NCBI RefSeq assembly: GCF_000196015.1
Contig: NC_007973.1
Span: 372,001 to 436,000, forward strand
Source: Cupriavidus metallidurans CH34
GTDB taxonomy: Bacteria; Pseudomonadota; Gammaproteobacteria; Burkholderiales; Burkholderiaceae
Reading direction: 5' to 3'
DNA length: 64,000 bases
Positions within the stretch are counted from its first letter, which is position 1, and the number at the start of each line of letters is the position of its first letter. Made by a program: the position numbers and the translations under genes. A model generated the notes under the pieces. That model made no database searches and had not been told where the DNA came from. It worked only from the letters and a program-made list of their open reading frames with translations. Below, one piece after another: positions 1 through 9,322 of this stretch.

Positions 1-964
1 CTACCGCGCACGGGCCTTCATTCGTCAGACGTGGGGGCTGGGAGGCGGCGAGGAAAAGCTCGAGGCCGATTTCAACCAGTTCGCCCGCACCGTCGACAAG
101 CAACGCGTGGTGCTGACCGCCGGCAACTTTAGCGTGCTCGATGTCTTCGATCAGAACCCCTACGGGTCCGATCCACGCACGCAGTTCATGAACTGGTCGT
201 TCCTGACGCACGGTTCGTTCGACTACGCGGCGGATGCGCGAGGCTACAACTGGGGGGCTTCGGTCGAGTACATCGGCGATGGCTGGTCGGCGCGTTTCGG
301 CCGTTTCCTGCAGCCGCTCGAATCAAATGGCCAGGAGCTCGACACGCGCATGTTCGAGCACTACGGCGACGTGCTGGAACTCGAAAAGCGCTACCAGATC
401 GGTGGCCGCCCTGGCCAGGCCCGGCTGCTGCTGTGGCGTAACAAGGCGAAGATGGGGGCGTTCAACGACGCCATCGCTTTCGGACTGGCCAACAACGTGA
501 CGCCGGACGTGGCCGACGTGCGCCGCGAACACGCGAAGGTGGGCGTGGGGCTTGCGTTCCTGCAGGAGGTCAACGATTCACTGGGCCTGTTCCTGCGGGC
601 CAACTGGTCCGACGACAAGACCGAAACCTACGCGTTCACGGAAATCGGCCGGCAGGTGGCGTGGGGCGGCACGCTCAAGGGAACGGCGTGGGGTCGTCCC
701 AAAGACGAGGTGGGGCTGGGGATGGCGATCAACATGCTTGGGTCCAACCATCGCAACTATCTGGCGGCGGGTGGTCTGGGCGCGTTCCTGGGGGATGGGG
801 CGCTCAACTACGGCCCCGAGCAGGTATTCGAGATCTACTACAGCTTCGCGGTCTGGAAGACGCTGAGCCTGAGCCCGGACTTCCAGTACATGCGGAACCC
901 GGGCTACAACCGGGATCGCGGGCCCGCCAAGTTCATCGGCATCCGGGCCCACGCGGAGTTTTGA
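1..964 (+). CDS. OprB-family carbohydrate porin, 3' part (5' end outside window)
   Basis: The reading frame is open from base 2, so the window begins inside this gene; about 320 C-terminal residues are present. The segment TAGNFSVLDVFDQNPYGSDP followed by a region rich in alternating aromatic strands (YNWGASVEYIGDGWSARFGR) matches carbohydrate-selective porins of the OprB family (PF04966), outer-membrane beta-barrels that pass sugars or other small solutes. The last residue is Phe, as expected for an outer-membrane barrel recognised by BamA. The substrate cannot be told. The gene converges on queF with a gap of 12 bp and no clear terminator between them. Confidence 0.85.
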   Translation, partial: YRARAFIRQTWGLGGGEEKLEADFNQFARTVDKQRVVLTAGNFSVLDVFDQNPYGSDPRTQFMNWSFLTHGSFDYAADARGYNWGASVEYIGDGWSARFGRFLQPLESNGQELDTRMFEHYGDVLELEKRYQIGGRPGQARLLLWRNKAKMGAFNDAIAFGLANNVTPDVADVRREHAKVGVGLAFLQEVNDSLGLFLRANWSDDKTETYAFTEIGRQVAWGGTLKGTAWGRPKDEVGLGMAINMLGSNHRNYLAAGGLGAFLGDGALNYGPEQVFEIYYSFAVWKTLSLSPDFQYMRNPGYNRDRGPAKFIGIRAHAEF

Positions 965-976
965 GTCAGTGCGGTC

Positions 977-1810
977 CTACTGCCGCGCATTGCGCCGGTT
1001 GTCCGGCCACGGCGTGTTGTAGTTGGTGCGGAACGGATTGATGTCCAGCCCGCCGCGGCGCGTGTAGCGTGCGTAGACCGCGAGCTTCACCGGCTTGCAC
1101 ATGCGCATGACGTCCGTGAAGATCCGCTCGACGCACTGCTCGTGGAACTCGTTATGGTTCCGGAACGAGATCAGGTACTTGAGCAGACCTTCCTGATCGA
1201 TCGGCGCGCCCACGTAGCGGATCTGCACGCTACCCCAGTCTGGCTGGCCCGTGACCAGGCAGTTCGACTTGAGCAGGTGCGACACCAGCGTTTCCTCCAC
1301 CGGCGACTCTTCCTGTTCGGCCGACAGCAGCGTCGGATCGGGTTCGTAGATATCGGTCTCGATGTCGAGCCGGTCCAGCAGCAGCCCGTCCAGTTCGCCC
1401 ATCTTCTGCGTGCCAAGGTCGGCCTCGGTCACCAGCCGGACCTGCACCGTGCCGCCCGTGGCCTCGGAGAGGTCGTGATGCAGCAACTGCTGCAGCGCCT
1501 CGGGCGAAGCGATCTTGGTCTGGTTGAACGAGTTCAGGTACAGCTTGAACGACTTCGACTCGACGATGTTCGGCGTATCGGCAGGAATGATGAACGTGGC
1601 CAGCGCCACCTGCGGCTTGCCCTTCAGGTTCAGCCACGATACCTCGTAGGCATTCCAGATATCCACGCCGAAGAAGGGCAGCGCGCGCCCTTCCGGCAGG
1701 CCGATCTCCGCGCGTTTCGGCTGGCGCGGGATCGGGAACAGCAATGATGCGTCGTATTCGGTCTTGTACGCCGAGGGCTTGCCCAGCGGCGAGTGCTCAG
1801 GAAGCGTCAT
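977..1810 (-). CDS. queF: NADPH-dependent 7-cyano-7-deazaguanine reductase (preQ0 reductase)
   Basis: This enzyme reduces the nitrile of preQ0 to the amine preQ1, the last step before base insertion in queuosine tRNA modification. The protein is 277 residues, the long two-domain (E. coli-type) QueF; E. coli has 282. The nucleophilic cysteine and the catalytic aspartate lie in [13 protein letters not shown] (Cys184, Asp191), and the QueF substrate motif [12 protein letters not shown] is at 84-95. It lies 11 bp downstream of ilvA on the same strand and is probably co-transcribed with it. Confidence 0.96.
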   Translation of the reverse strand: MTLPEHSPLGKPSAYKTEYDASLLFPIPRQPKRAEIGLPEGRALPFFGVDIWNAYEVSWLNLKGKPQVALATFIIPADTPNIVESKSFKLYLNSFNQTKIASPEALQQLLHHDLSEATGGTVQVRLVTEADLGTQKMGELDGLLLDRLDIETDIYEPDPTLLSAEQEESPVEETLVSHLLKSNCLVTGQPDWGSVQIRYVGAPIDQEGLLKYLISFRNHNEFHEQCVERIFTDVMRMCKPVKLAVYARYTRRGGLDINPFRTNYNTPWPDNRRNARQ

Positions 1811-1821
1811 GATCGGGGGCG

Positions 1822-3357
1822 TCAGGAAAGGAACAGCTTGTAGACGGGGTTGTCGGTCTCATCCCAGTGTACGTAACCGAGCGTCGAAAGGAAGCTGCGG
1901 AACGCGCGCTTCTCGTTCTTCGGCACCTGGATGCCGACCAGGATGTTCGACGTATCCGCGCCCTGGTTCCGGTAGTGGAACAGGCTGATGTTCCAGTTCG
2001 GGCTCATGCTGGACAGGAACTTCATCAGCGCGCCCGGGCGCTCCGGGAACTCGAAGCGATACAGCAGTTCGTCATGCGCCAGCGGCGAATGGCCGCCGAC
2101 CATGTAGCGGATGTGCTGCTTGGCCAGTTCGTCGTTCGACAGGTCGAGCGTGTCAAAGCCATGGCGGCGGAAGTTGGCGGCGATCTTGTCGCTCTCCGCG
2201 CGGCTGGCGATCTGCACGCCGACGAAGATATGCGCCACGCCCTTGTCGGCGATGCGGTAGTTGAACTCGGTCACGCTGCGCGTGCCGACCTGTTCGCAGA
2301 AGCGCTTGAAGCTGCCGCGTTCCTCGGGGATCGTCACGGCGAAGACCGCTTCGCGCGCTTCACCCACTTCGGCGCGCTCGGCCACAAAGCGCAGGCGGTC
2401 GAAGTTCATATTGGCGCCGCAGGCGATCGCCACCAGGTGCTGGTGCTTGAGCTTCTCGCGCTCGGCGTACGCCTTGAGGCCGGCCACGGCCAGCGCGCCG
2501 GCCGGCTCGAGGATGCTGCGGGTGTCCTGGAACACATCCTTCAGGCCCGCGCAGATCGCATCGGTATCGACCAGGATGATGTCGTCGACCAGTTCACGCG
2601 TGATGCGGAACGTTTCCTTGCCCACCAGCTTGACGGCGGTACCGTCCGAGAACAGGCCCACATCCTTCAGTTCCACGCGCTTGCCGGCGTCCACCGAGCG
2701 CTTCATGGCATCGGAATCGAAGGTCTGCACGCCGATCACCTTGATCTCGGGGCGCACCGCCTTGACGTAGGCGGCGATGCCGGAGATCAGGCCGCCGCCG
2801 CCGATGGCGACAAAGATCGCGTGGATCGGGCCAGGGTGCTGGCGCAGGATCTCCATCGCGATGGTGCCCTGGCCGGCGATGACCTCGGGGTCGTCAAACG
2901 GGTGGATGAACGCGAGCTTGTGCTTCTTCTCGAGTTCGGCCGCGTGCAGGTAGGCATCGCTGTACGACTCACCGTGCAGAACGATCTGCACCCACTCGCC
3001 GCCGCGCTCGCGCACGGCGTCGATCTTCACCTGCGGCGTGGTGGTCGGCATGGCGATGATCGCCTTGCACTGCATGCGGGCCGCCGCCAGCGCCACGCCC
3101 TGGGCGTGGTTGCCTGCCGAAGCAGCGATCACGCCGCGCTTGAGTTCCTCGGGCGTGAGGGACGCCATCTTGTTGTACGCCCCCCGCAACTTGAACGAGA
3201 ACACCGGCTGGGTGTCCTCGCGCTTGAACCAGACCGCATTGCCGGTGCGTGCCGACAGCGCGGGCGCATAGGTCAATTCGGTCTCCTGGGCCACGTCATA
3301 GACCTTGGCGGTCAGGATTTTTTTCAGATAGTCGGGCTTGGCGGGCGTGCGGGTCAT
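1822..3357 (-). CDS. ilvA: Threonine ammonia-lyase, biosynthetic
   Basis: This PLP enzyme deaminates threonine to 2-oxobutanoate, the first committed step to isoleucine. I chose the ATG at 3357 ([13 protein letters not shown]), giving 511 residues, the usual size for the long biosynthetic form. The PLP lysine is Lys56 in [11 protein letters not shown], and the glycine-rich phosphate loop is [13 protein letters not shown]. The C-terminal third carries two ACT-like regulatory segments (one includes [12 protein letters not shown]), expected to mediate isoleucine feedback. The frame stays open upstream to 3924, but that stretch runs antisense through otsB and is not coding. It is divergent from otsB across about 190 bp. 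Confidence 0.95.
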   Translation of the reverse strand: MTRTPAKPDYLKKILTAKVYDVAQETELTYAPALSARTGNAVWFKREDTQPVFSFKLRGAYNKMASLTPEELKRGVIAASAGNHAQGVALAAARMQCKAIIAMPTTTPQVKIDAVRERGGEWVQIVLHGESYSDAYLHAAELEKKHKLAFIHPFDDPEVIAGQGTIAMEILRQHPGPIHAIFVAIGGGGLISGIAAYVKAVRPEIKVIGVQTFDSDAMKRSVDAGKRVELKDVGLFSDGTAVKLVGKETFRITRELVDDIILVDTDAICAGLKDVFQDTRSILEPAGALAVAGLKAYAEREKLKHQHLVAIACGANMNFDRLRFVAERAEVGEAREAVFAVTIPEERGSFKRFCEQVGTRSVTEFNYRIADKGVAHIFVGVQIASRAESDKIAANFRRHGFDTLDLSNDELAKQHIRYMVGGHSPLAHDELLYRFEFPERPGALMKFLSSMSPNWNISLFHYRNQGADTSNILVGIQVPKNEKRAFRSFLSTLGYVHWDETDNPVYKLFLS

Positions 3358-3550
3358 GGTCTGCGGAGTGCGGCGCCGGGGGGCAGCGGCAAAAAAACCG
3401 GAAAAATCGGCGGAAACCGCCAATGATAATGGATGGCGCACTTGGCAGTGCCAGGTTGGCAGTTGCCGTGCGACGGGTGCAGTGACAGCCACAGTTGTAG
3501 GACAGCGTCCGGCTGACACCTTCCAAATCGACGTGTTACGGTCTTGCGTG
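3358..3550. promoter_or_regulatory. Divergent ilvA/otsB promoter region with TTGGCAGT direct repeats
   Basis: This 193-bp gap separates two divergently transcribed operons, so it must hold promoters for both. TTGGCAGT occurs twice at a 14-bp period (3442-3449 and 3456-3463). The copies overlap inverted repeats of TGGCA/TGCCA (3443-3453 and 3449-3461). On the minus strand TATCAT (about 3424-3429) could be an ilvA -10, but I see no convincing -35. The repeats look like a regulator site; which operon they serve is not clear. Confidence 0.35.
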
Positions 3551-4351
3551 ATGTCTTCGCTACCTCTCATCGAACCCGATACCGCGCTGTTTCTGGATTT
3601 CGACGGCACGCTGGCTGACCTCGCGCCACGCCCCGAGCTGGTGCAGGTCGAGCCGGAACTGGTTGGCACGCTGCGCGCGCTGCACACCTGCCTGGACGGC
3701 GCCCTGGCCATTATCTCGGGCCGGCCCGTTGCCGAGCTCGATGGCTTCCTGCAGCCGCTGAGGCTCCCCGCGGCAGGCGTGCACGGCGCCGAACTGCGCC
3801 ATGACGGCGAAGCGCTGTTCATGCCACCGGCCCCGGGCATCACGGCATTGATGCCGAGGCTCGAAGCCTTCGTCGCGCGCCATCCCGGCCTACGCATCGA
3901 GCGGAAATCCGTGGCAGTCGCCATTCACTATCGACAGGCTCCGGAACTCGAGGCACAGGTGCGAGCGATGGTGGCCGACACCCTGCACGACGTGGATGGG
4001 CTGGAAGGCTTGCCCGGAAAAATGGTTGTCGAGATCAAGCCTGCCGGCGTCGACAAGGGGGGCGCGATCGCCGCGTTCATGCGCATGGCCCCCTTCGAAG
4101 GACGCAAGCCGCTGTTCGCGGGTGACGATGTCACCGACGAAGCCGGTTTCGTTGTGGCGCGTGAACTCGGCGGGGTGGGCGTGCTGGTTGGCGAGCGCGC
4201 CACCGCCGCCACGGTCAGCGTGACCGGGCCCGCTGCGTTGCGTTGCTGGCTTCATCGATCCGCCCATGCTCTTCTGGCGCTCAGGGCGCAACGCGGCGGC
4301 AAGCCGCAGTCCGTCTCATCCACTTCGTCCGAAACGGAGGACTCGCTGTGA
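3551..4351 (+). CDS. otsB: Trehalose-6-phosphate phosphatase
   Basis: This HAD-superfamily enzyme removes phosphate from trehalose 6-phosphate to give trehalose, an osmoprotectant. The protein is 266 residues from the ATG at 3551. HAD motif I is FLDFDGTL with Asp16 and Asp18; the Mg-binding motif is FAGDDVTDEAGF with Asp192, Asp193 and Asp196. Upstream in-frame sequence to 3338 lies in the divergent promoter region and is not expected to be translated. The TGA stop overlaps the GTG start of the next gene as GTGA, which suggests translational coupling within an otsB-GH15-otsA operon. Confidence 0.95.
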   Translation: MSSLPLIEPDTALFLDFDGTLADLAPRPELVQVEPELVGTLRALHTCLDGALAIISGRPVAELDGFLQPLRLPAAGVHGAELRHDGEALFMPPAPGITALMPRLEAFVARHPGLRIERKSVAVAIHYRQAPELEAQVRAMVADTLHDVDGLEGLPGKMVVEIKPAGVDKGGAIAAFMRMAPFEGRKPLFAGDDVTDEAGFVVARELGGVGVLVGERATAATVSVTGPAALRCWLHRSAHALLALRAQRGGKPQSVSSTSSETEDSL

Positions 4352-6210
4352 ACGCCCCCCCCACACCTGCCGCGCATCATCCAGAAGCGCCCGCTTTCAA
4401 TACCGATACCAACTGCACTGGCCGTCACGCCGATCCGTCGCTATCGCTCGGGATGATTGGCAACTGCGCATTCTCGGCACTGGTCGACGGACGCGGCCGC
4501 ATCGTCTGGTGTTGCCTGCCGCGCTACGATGCCGACCCCGTTTTCAATGCGCTGCTCGATTCGAGCGAGAACGGTGGCCACTTTTCCATCGAGGTGGAAG
4601 ACCTGGCGAAGTCCACGCAGTGGTACGAGCCGAATACGGCCATCCTGCGCACGCGCCTGTACGACAAGCATGGTCACTGCCTGGAAATCACCGACTTCTG
4701 CCCTCGGTTCTTCCGGCTCGGACGCTATTTCCGCCCGCTGACGCTGGTGCGGCGGATCCGGCCGGTCCGTGGCGCGCCACGGGTGCGGGTCACGGTGGCA
4801 CCGCGCTTCAACTGGGGCCGGATCAAGCCGCAGATGACACGCGGCAGCAGCCATGTGCGCTATATCGGCGAGGACCTGACGCTGCGGATGACCACAGACG
4901 CGCCGCTGGCCTATGTGCTGTCGAACACGCCGTTCCTGGTCACGCGCAACTACAACTTCATTCTCGGGCCAGATGAAACGCTGGCGCATGGCGTGGAGGA
5001 GACCGCGCGCGACTTCGAACAGGAGACCACGTCCTACTGGCGTATCTGGAGCCGCCGGCTGGCCGTGCCGCGCGAATGGCAGGACGCCGTGATCCGCGCG
5101 GCGATCACGCTGAAGATGTCGCTCTACGAGGAGACTGGCGCGATCGTCGCGGCGATGACAACGAGCATTCCCGAGGCGCCCGGCAGCGGCCGGAACTGGG
5201 ACTACCGCTACTGCTGGTTGCGCGACGCGTTCTTCGTGGTGCGCGCGCTCAACAGCCTGTCCGAAGTCGGCACGATGGAGGACTACATGCGCTGGCTGAC
5301 GAATGTCGTCGTGCAGGCGCAGGATGGCCATATCCAGCCGCTCTACGGCATCGGGCTCGAACGCGAGCTGCCGGAGAGCGTCCTCGATCATCTGGGCGGA
5401 TATCGCAATATGGGCCCGGTGCGCGTGGGCAACCAGGCGCAGGAGCATTTCCAGCACGATGTCTACGGCAACGTGGTGCTCGGCGCCGCGCAGGCGTTTC
5501 ACGACCACCGGCTGCTGCATCGTGGCGGCCTGACGGAATTCCACCGGCTCGAGGACGTCGGCGAGCAGGCGGTGCGCGTGTTCGGCACGCCGGACGCGGG
5601 CATGTGGGAGTTGCGCACGCGCGCGCGGGTCCATACGTCTTCGGCGCTGATGAGCTGGGCAGCCTGCGACCGGCTGGCCAAGATCGCCACCAAGCTCGAG
5701 CACCCGCAGCGCGCCGCGTACTGGGCGGAACATGCCGACCGCATGAAGCAACGCATCCTGGCCGAATCGTGGAGCGAGTCGCGACAGGCTTTCGCGGAGA
5801 GTTTCGGCGGTAACGTGCTCGACGCCAGCGTGCTGCTGATGGCGGAAGTGAATTTCATCGACCCGAAGGACCCGCGTTTCATTGCGACGCTGAAGGCGCT
5901 CGAGGAAACGCTCTGCGACGGACCGTACATGCGGCGCTACGAGGCGCCGGACGACTTTGGCAAGCCCGAGACAGCCTTCAATATCTGCACGTTCTGGCGC
6001 ATCGACGCGCTGGCACGCATCGGCCGTCGCGAGGAAGCGCGCGAAATCTTCGAGGCCATGCTGGCGGCGCGCAATCCGCTCGGGTTGTTGTCGGAGGACA
6101 CGCACCCGGTCACGGGCGAGATGTGGGGCAACTTCCCCCAGACCTATTCGATGGTCGGCCTGATCAATGGCGCCGTACGGCTGTCGGCCCCCTGGGACAG
6201 CGTGATTTGA
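4348..6210 (+). CDS. Glycoside hydrolase family 15 (glucoamylase/trehalase-like) protein
   Basis: A 620-residue (alpha/alpha)6-barrel protein of the GH15 glucoamylase family. The hallmark RNWDYRYCWLRDA begins at residue 282, and the N-terminal part is the usual GH15 beta-domain (SLGMIGNCAFSALVDGRGRI). The start is the GTG at 4348, with CGGAGG 7 bp upstream, overlapping the otsB stop. There is no signal peptide, so it should act in the cytoplasm. GH15 members hydrolyse alpha-glucosidic bonds of oligosaccharides, and some are trehalases. Its place between otsB and otsA suggests a role in trehalose or maltooligosaccharide turnover; the true substrate is unknown. Confidence 0.9.
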   Translation: MNAPPTPAAHHPEAPAFNTDTNCTGRHADPSLSLGMIGNCAFSALVDGRGRIVWCCLPRYDADPVFNALLDSSENGGHFSIEVEDLAKSTQWYEPNTAILRTRLYDKHGHCLEITDFCPRFFRLGRYFRPLTLVRRIRPVRGAPRVRVTVAPRFNWGRIKPQMTRGSSHVRYIGEDLTLRMTTDAPLAYVLSNTPFLVTRNYNFILGPDETLAHGVEETARDFEQETTSYWRIWSRRLAVPREWQDAVIRAAITLKMSLYEETGAIVAAMTTSIPEAPGSGRNWDYRYCWLRDAFFVVRALNSLSEVGTMEDYMRWLTNVVVQAQDGHIQPLYGIGLERELPESVLDHLGGYRNMGPVRVGNQAQEHFQHDVYGNVVLGAAQAFHDHRLLHRGGLTEFHRLEDVGEQAVRVFGTPDAGMWELRTRARVHTSSALMSWAACDRLAKIATKLEHPQRAAYWAEHADRMKQRILAESWSESRQAFAESFGGNVLDASVLLMAEVNFIDPKDPRFIATLKALEETLCDGPYMRRYEAPDDFGKPETAFNICTFWRIDALARIGRREEAREIFEAMLAARNPLGLLSEDTHPVTGEMWGNFPQTYSMVGLINGAVRLSAPWDSVI

Positions 6211-6241
6211 ACGAGGAGTGGATCTCAACCAGAAGCGAGAT

Positions 6242-7636
6242 ATGGGAAGACTAGTAGCCGTATCGAACCGGGTTGCCGACCCGCGGAATCATGCGGCGGG
6301 CGGACTTGCCGTCGCGCTGTCCGACACGTTGAACAAGACCGGTGGATTGTGGTTCGGCTGGAGCGGCAAGGTAGTGGACGCCAGCCGCGGCGGCACGCCC
6401 GGAGAGGGCGAGCTGCACCAGATCCAGGCCGGCAATGTCACGCTGGCCACGGTGGATCTGAGCCGGGAGGACTTCGAGTCCTACTACCTGGGCTACAGCA
6501 ATGGCGTGCTGTGGCCGGTATTCCACTATCGGGTGGACCTGGCCGACTTCGATTCCGGCGGCAACCTGAATGCCTACCGCCGCGTGAACCAGCTTTTCGC
6601 GCGCAAGCTGGCGCCGCTGCTCAAGCCCGACGATGTGATCTGGATCCACGACTATCACCTGATTCCGCTGGCTGCGGAATTGCGGGCGATCGGTTGCGGC
6701 CAGCGCATTGGCTTCTTCCTGCATATCCCGCTGCCGCCACGGCTGATCCTGGCTACCATTCCGCAGCACGAGTGGCTGATGCGCGCGCTGTTTGCCTATG
6801 ACCTGCTCGGCTTCCAGAGCCACGACGATGTCGAGCACTTCTCCCGCTATGTGCAGGGCGAGGCCGGCGCCGAACCGATGGGCGAATACCGCTTCCGTGC
6901 ATTCCATCGCACCGTGCGTGCGCAGGCGTTTCCGATCGGTATCGATGTCGACGAGTTCATCGAACTGGGCCGCGCCGACGAAGCGCGCGAGACCTACGAG
7001 ATGATGCGCGGCCAGTACGCGCGACGCAGGCTGCTGCTTGGCATCGACCGCCTCGATTACTCGAAGGGCCTGCCCCAGCGGCTCAAGGCTTTCCAGACGC
7101 TGCTGGCCGAGTACCCCGAGAACCGTTCAAGCGCCACGCTGATCCAGATCGCCGCGCCGTCACGGGAATCGGTCGACGCCTATGCGGACCTGCGGCGCGA
7201 CATGGAAGGCATCACCGGCGCGATCAACGGCGAGTATGGCGAGCTGGACTGGATGCCGGTGCGCTACATCCACCGCTCCACCGCGCGTCGCCGCCTGCCG
7301 GGCCTGTGCCGTGCGTGCAACGTGGCGCTGGTGACGCCATTGCGCGACGGCATGAACCTCGTCGCCAAGGAATACATCGCGGCCCAGGACCCGGAGGATC
7401 CCGGGGTGCTGGTGCTGTCCCGCTTCGCGGGCGCGGCGGAACAGCTCAAGGAAGCGCTGCTGGTCAATCCATACGACACGCGTGCCACCGCGCAGGCGAT
7501 CCAGCAGGCACTGCATATGTCGCTGTCAGAGCGCCAGGCGCGTCACCAGAAGCTGCTGGAGCGGATTCGCCAGCAGGATGTGCACTGGTGGAGCGGGGAA
7601 TATCTGCGGGCGCTAATGGAGACGGAAGGGGGGTGA
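6242..7636 (+). CDS. otsA: Trehalose-6-phosphate synthase (GT20)
   Basis: This enzyme transfers glucose from UDP-glucose to glucose 6-phosphate, making trehalose 6-phosphate. The protein is 464 residues from ATG 6242 (MGRLVAVSNRV), matching the N-terminus of E. coli OtsA. GT20 motifs include GGLAVAL, WIHDYHL, the phosphate/UDP-binding IDRLDYSKGLPQRL from about residue 268, and PLRDGMNLVAKEY. A GTG at 6218 would add eight residues, but its GAGGAG sits too close to serve as a ribosome site. It is the last gene of the trehalose operon, 31 bp after the GH15 gene. Confidence 0.95.
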   Translation: MGRLVAVSNRVADPRNHAAGGLAVALSDTLNKTGGLWFGWSGKVVDASRGGTPGEGELHQIQAGNVTLATVDLSREDFESYYLGYSNGVLWPVFHYRVDLADFDSGGNLNAYRRVNQLFARKLAPLLKPDDVIWIHDYHLIPLAAELRAIGCGQRIGFFLHIPLPPRLILATIPQHEWLMRALFAYDLLGFQSHDDVEHFSRYVQGEAGAEPMGEYRFRAFHRTVRAQAFPIGIDVDEFIELGRADEARETYEMMRGQYARRRLLLGIDRLDYSKGLPQRLKAFQTLLAEYPENRSSATLIQIAAPSRESVDAYADLRRDMEGITGAINGEYGELDWMPVRYIHRSTARRRLPGLCRACNVALVTPLRDGMNLVAKEYIAAQDPEDPGVLVLSRFAGAAEQLKEALLVNPYDTRATAQAIQQALHMSLSERQARHQKLLERIRQQDVHWWSGEYLRALMETEGG

Positions 7637-7653
7637 TGGTTGAGGCCGCAGGC

Positions 7654-7678
7654 AGGCGCCGCTAAATCCGCAGCGCCT
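7654..7678. terminator. Inverted repeat between convergent otsA and mocA
   Basis: AGGCGC and GCGCCT form a 6-bp stem, extended by two GC pairs after one mismatch, in the 46-bp gap between the two converging operons. There is no run of T on either strand, so intrinsic termination is only a possibility. Confidence 0.35.
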
Positions 7679-7682
7679 ACAC

Positions 7683-8279
7683 CTACTTCAGATCGCCCGG
7701 CACATCCACATCCCGGAACGGACCATCGTCGTCGGTCAGGATGCGCGTCACTGGTTGTGACTTGAGCAGTGCGCGGGCGCCTTCGTCGCCGTCGAGCTTC
7801 AGCAGTTCCTCGCGCCATGCGGCGCCAAAACCGACCGGGTGCCCACGCTGGCCATCACGCCACGGCGCGGCGATGGTGTCGCGCGACGTGATCGTCAGTG
7901 CCACGGCGCGCACCAGTTCCATCGATAGCCACGGCATGTCCGCCAGTGCCACGACCCAGCCGCGCGCATCGGCGCAGGCCGTCACGCCAGCGCGTAGCGC
8001 CGCGCCCATGCCGGCCTCGGCGTCTGCGGATTCGACTACCTTGCAGCCGCCGCGGCGCAGCTCTTCCGATAGCTCGGGATTGCCGGGGCGCACCACGGCG
8101 ATCGAACCCGGTAGCGCCGCCGCAAGCGTTCGCGCGCTGCGCCATGCCACGGTGCGGCCGTCGGGCAGTTTCTCGAGCAGTTTGTTGCGTGCGCCAGCCG
8201 GGTCGAAGCGTCGGCCAAAGCCGGCCGCCAGCAGGATGCCGATGGGCAGGTCGGATTGAGAGAGCACGGGCTTCGTCAT
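7683..8279 (-). CDS. mocA: MobA-like NTP transferase, molybdenum cofactor cytidylyltransferase type
   Basis: A 198-residue GT-A nucleotidyltransferase with the signature LAAGFGRRF at residues 17-25 and ALADMPW as the metal-binding segment. Family members (MocA, CoxI-associated MobA-like proteins) add CMP to molybdopterin, making the MCD cofactor used by CO dehydrogenase and xanthine dehydrogenase-type hydroxylases. The start overlaps the xdhC stop by 4 bp. As the last gene of the cox-type operon it fits cofactor supply to CoxL, since that enzyme class uses the dinucleotide form. Confidence 0.88.
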   Translation of the reverse strand: MTKPVLSQSDLPIGILLAAGFGRRFDPAGARNKLLEKLPDGRTVAWRSARTLAAALPGSIAVVRPGNPELSEELRRGGCKVVESADAEAGMGAALRAGVTACADARGWVVALADMPWLSMELVRAVALTITSRDTIAAPWRDGQRGHPVGFGAAWREELLKLDGDEGARALLKSQPVTRILTDDDGPFRDVDVPGDLK

Positions 8280-9322
8280 GGCTGTGCCGCCGAAGCGGTG
8301 GGCAGGATTGGGCAGGCCGCCTCGCCAGCGGCGATTTCCCGCGCCGCTTTCGCGCCTTCGACTTGAAGGATGTCAGGGAGCGAGACGTGGTTCTTGGCCG
8401 CGACCACTTCGGCCAGGATCGAGATCGCAATCTCCGGCGGCGTGCGGCTGCCGATGTAGATACCCACCGGCCCATGCAATCGCGCGAGCTGCAGCTCTGT
8501 CAGGTCGAATTCCTTGAGCCGCTCGCGGCGCGCGTGGTTGTTGCGTCGCGAGCCGAGCGCGCCGACATAGAACGCCGGCGTGCGCAGCGCTTCCATCAGG
8601 GCCAGGTCGTCGAGCTTGGGGTCGTGCGTCAGCGCGATCACCGCGCAGCGCTCGTCGAGCTTCATCTCCATGACCGTGTCGTCCGGCATGGTGCGGACCA
8701 TCGTCACCCCCGCGATGTCCCAGGTCTCGGTGTATTCCTCGCGCGGATCGCAGACAGTGACCTGGAAGCCAAGCCCCACGGCGATCTGGCACAGGTACTT
8801 CGACAGCTGGCCGGCGCCGATCACCAGCATCCGGTAGCGCGGGCCGTGGATCGTCAGCAGGGTCTTGCCGTCGAACGCCAGGCCGTCGGTGGCCTCGGCT
8901 GGCCCGAGCGTTGCCGCACCGGTTGCCATGTCGAGCGTGCGGGCGATGAGCCTGCCGTTCTCCACCGCGTCGAGCAGATCGACGATGCCACTGGCCGCAG
9001 ACAGCGGCTCGGTCACCAGCTCGATCGTGCCACCGCAAGGCAGGCCGAAGCGGTGCGCTTCCTCCGCGCTGATGCCGTACTTGATCGCTTCGGGGAGGCC
9101 CGAATGGATGCCCTCGTGCCGAACGCGGTCGATGATGTCGTCCTCGATGCAGCCGCCGGAAACCGAGCCCACCACGTGGCCATCGTCACGCACGGCCAGC
9201 ATCGCGCCTTCGGGGCGGGGCGACGACCCCCAGGTTCTGACGACTGTCACCAGCAATACGCCATGCCCTTCCTGCTGCCAGCGCACGCTGCATTTCAGGA
9301 CTTCGAGATCCACGCTGTCCAT
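8276..9322 (-). CDS. xdhC: XdhC/CoxI-family molybdenum cofactor insertion protein
   Basis: A 348-residue XdhC-family protein. The N-terminal half has the XdhC/CoxI signature (VVRTWGSSPRPEGAMLAV, then GSVSGGCIEDDI), and the C-terminal half is a Rossmann domain beginning VIGAGQLSKYL. XdhC proteins bind and sulfurate the molybdenum cofactor and insert it into the large subunit of molybdenum hydroxylases. Its start lies 28 bp inside the 3' end of coxG, and its stop overlaps the mocA start, so it is tightly embedded in the operon. Confidence 0.92.
   Translation of the reverse strand: MDSVDLEVLKCSVRWQQEGHGVLLVTVVRTWGSSPRPEGAMLAVRDDGHVVGSVSGGCIEDDIIDRVRHEGIHSGLPEAIKYGISAEEAHRFGLPCGGTIELVTEPLSAASGIVDLLDAVENGRLIARTLDMATGAATLGPAEATDGLAFDGKTLLTIHGPRYRMLVIGAGQLSKYLCQIAVGLGFQVTVCDPREEYTETWDIAGVTMVRTMPDDTVMEMKLDERCAVIALTHDPKLDDLALMEALRTPAFYVGALGSRRNNHARRERLKEFDLTELQLARLHGPVGIYIGSRTPPEIAISILAEVVAAKNHVSLPDILQVEGAKAAREIAAGEAACPILPTASAAQP

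Noticed and set aside
3358..3924. N-terminal extension of the ilvA frame to 700 residues
   Set aside because: It runs antisense through otsB and the divergent promoter region; the normal IlvA start is at 3357.
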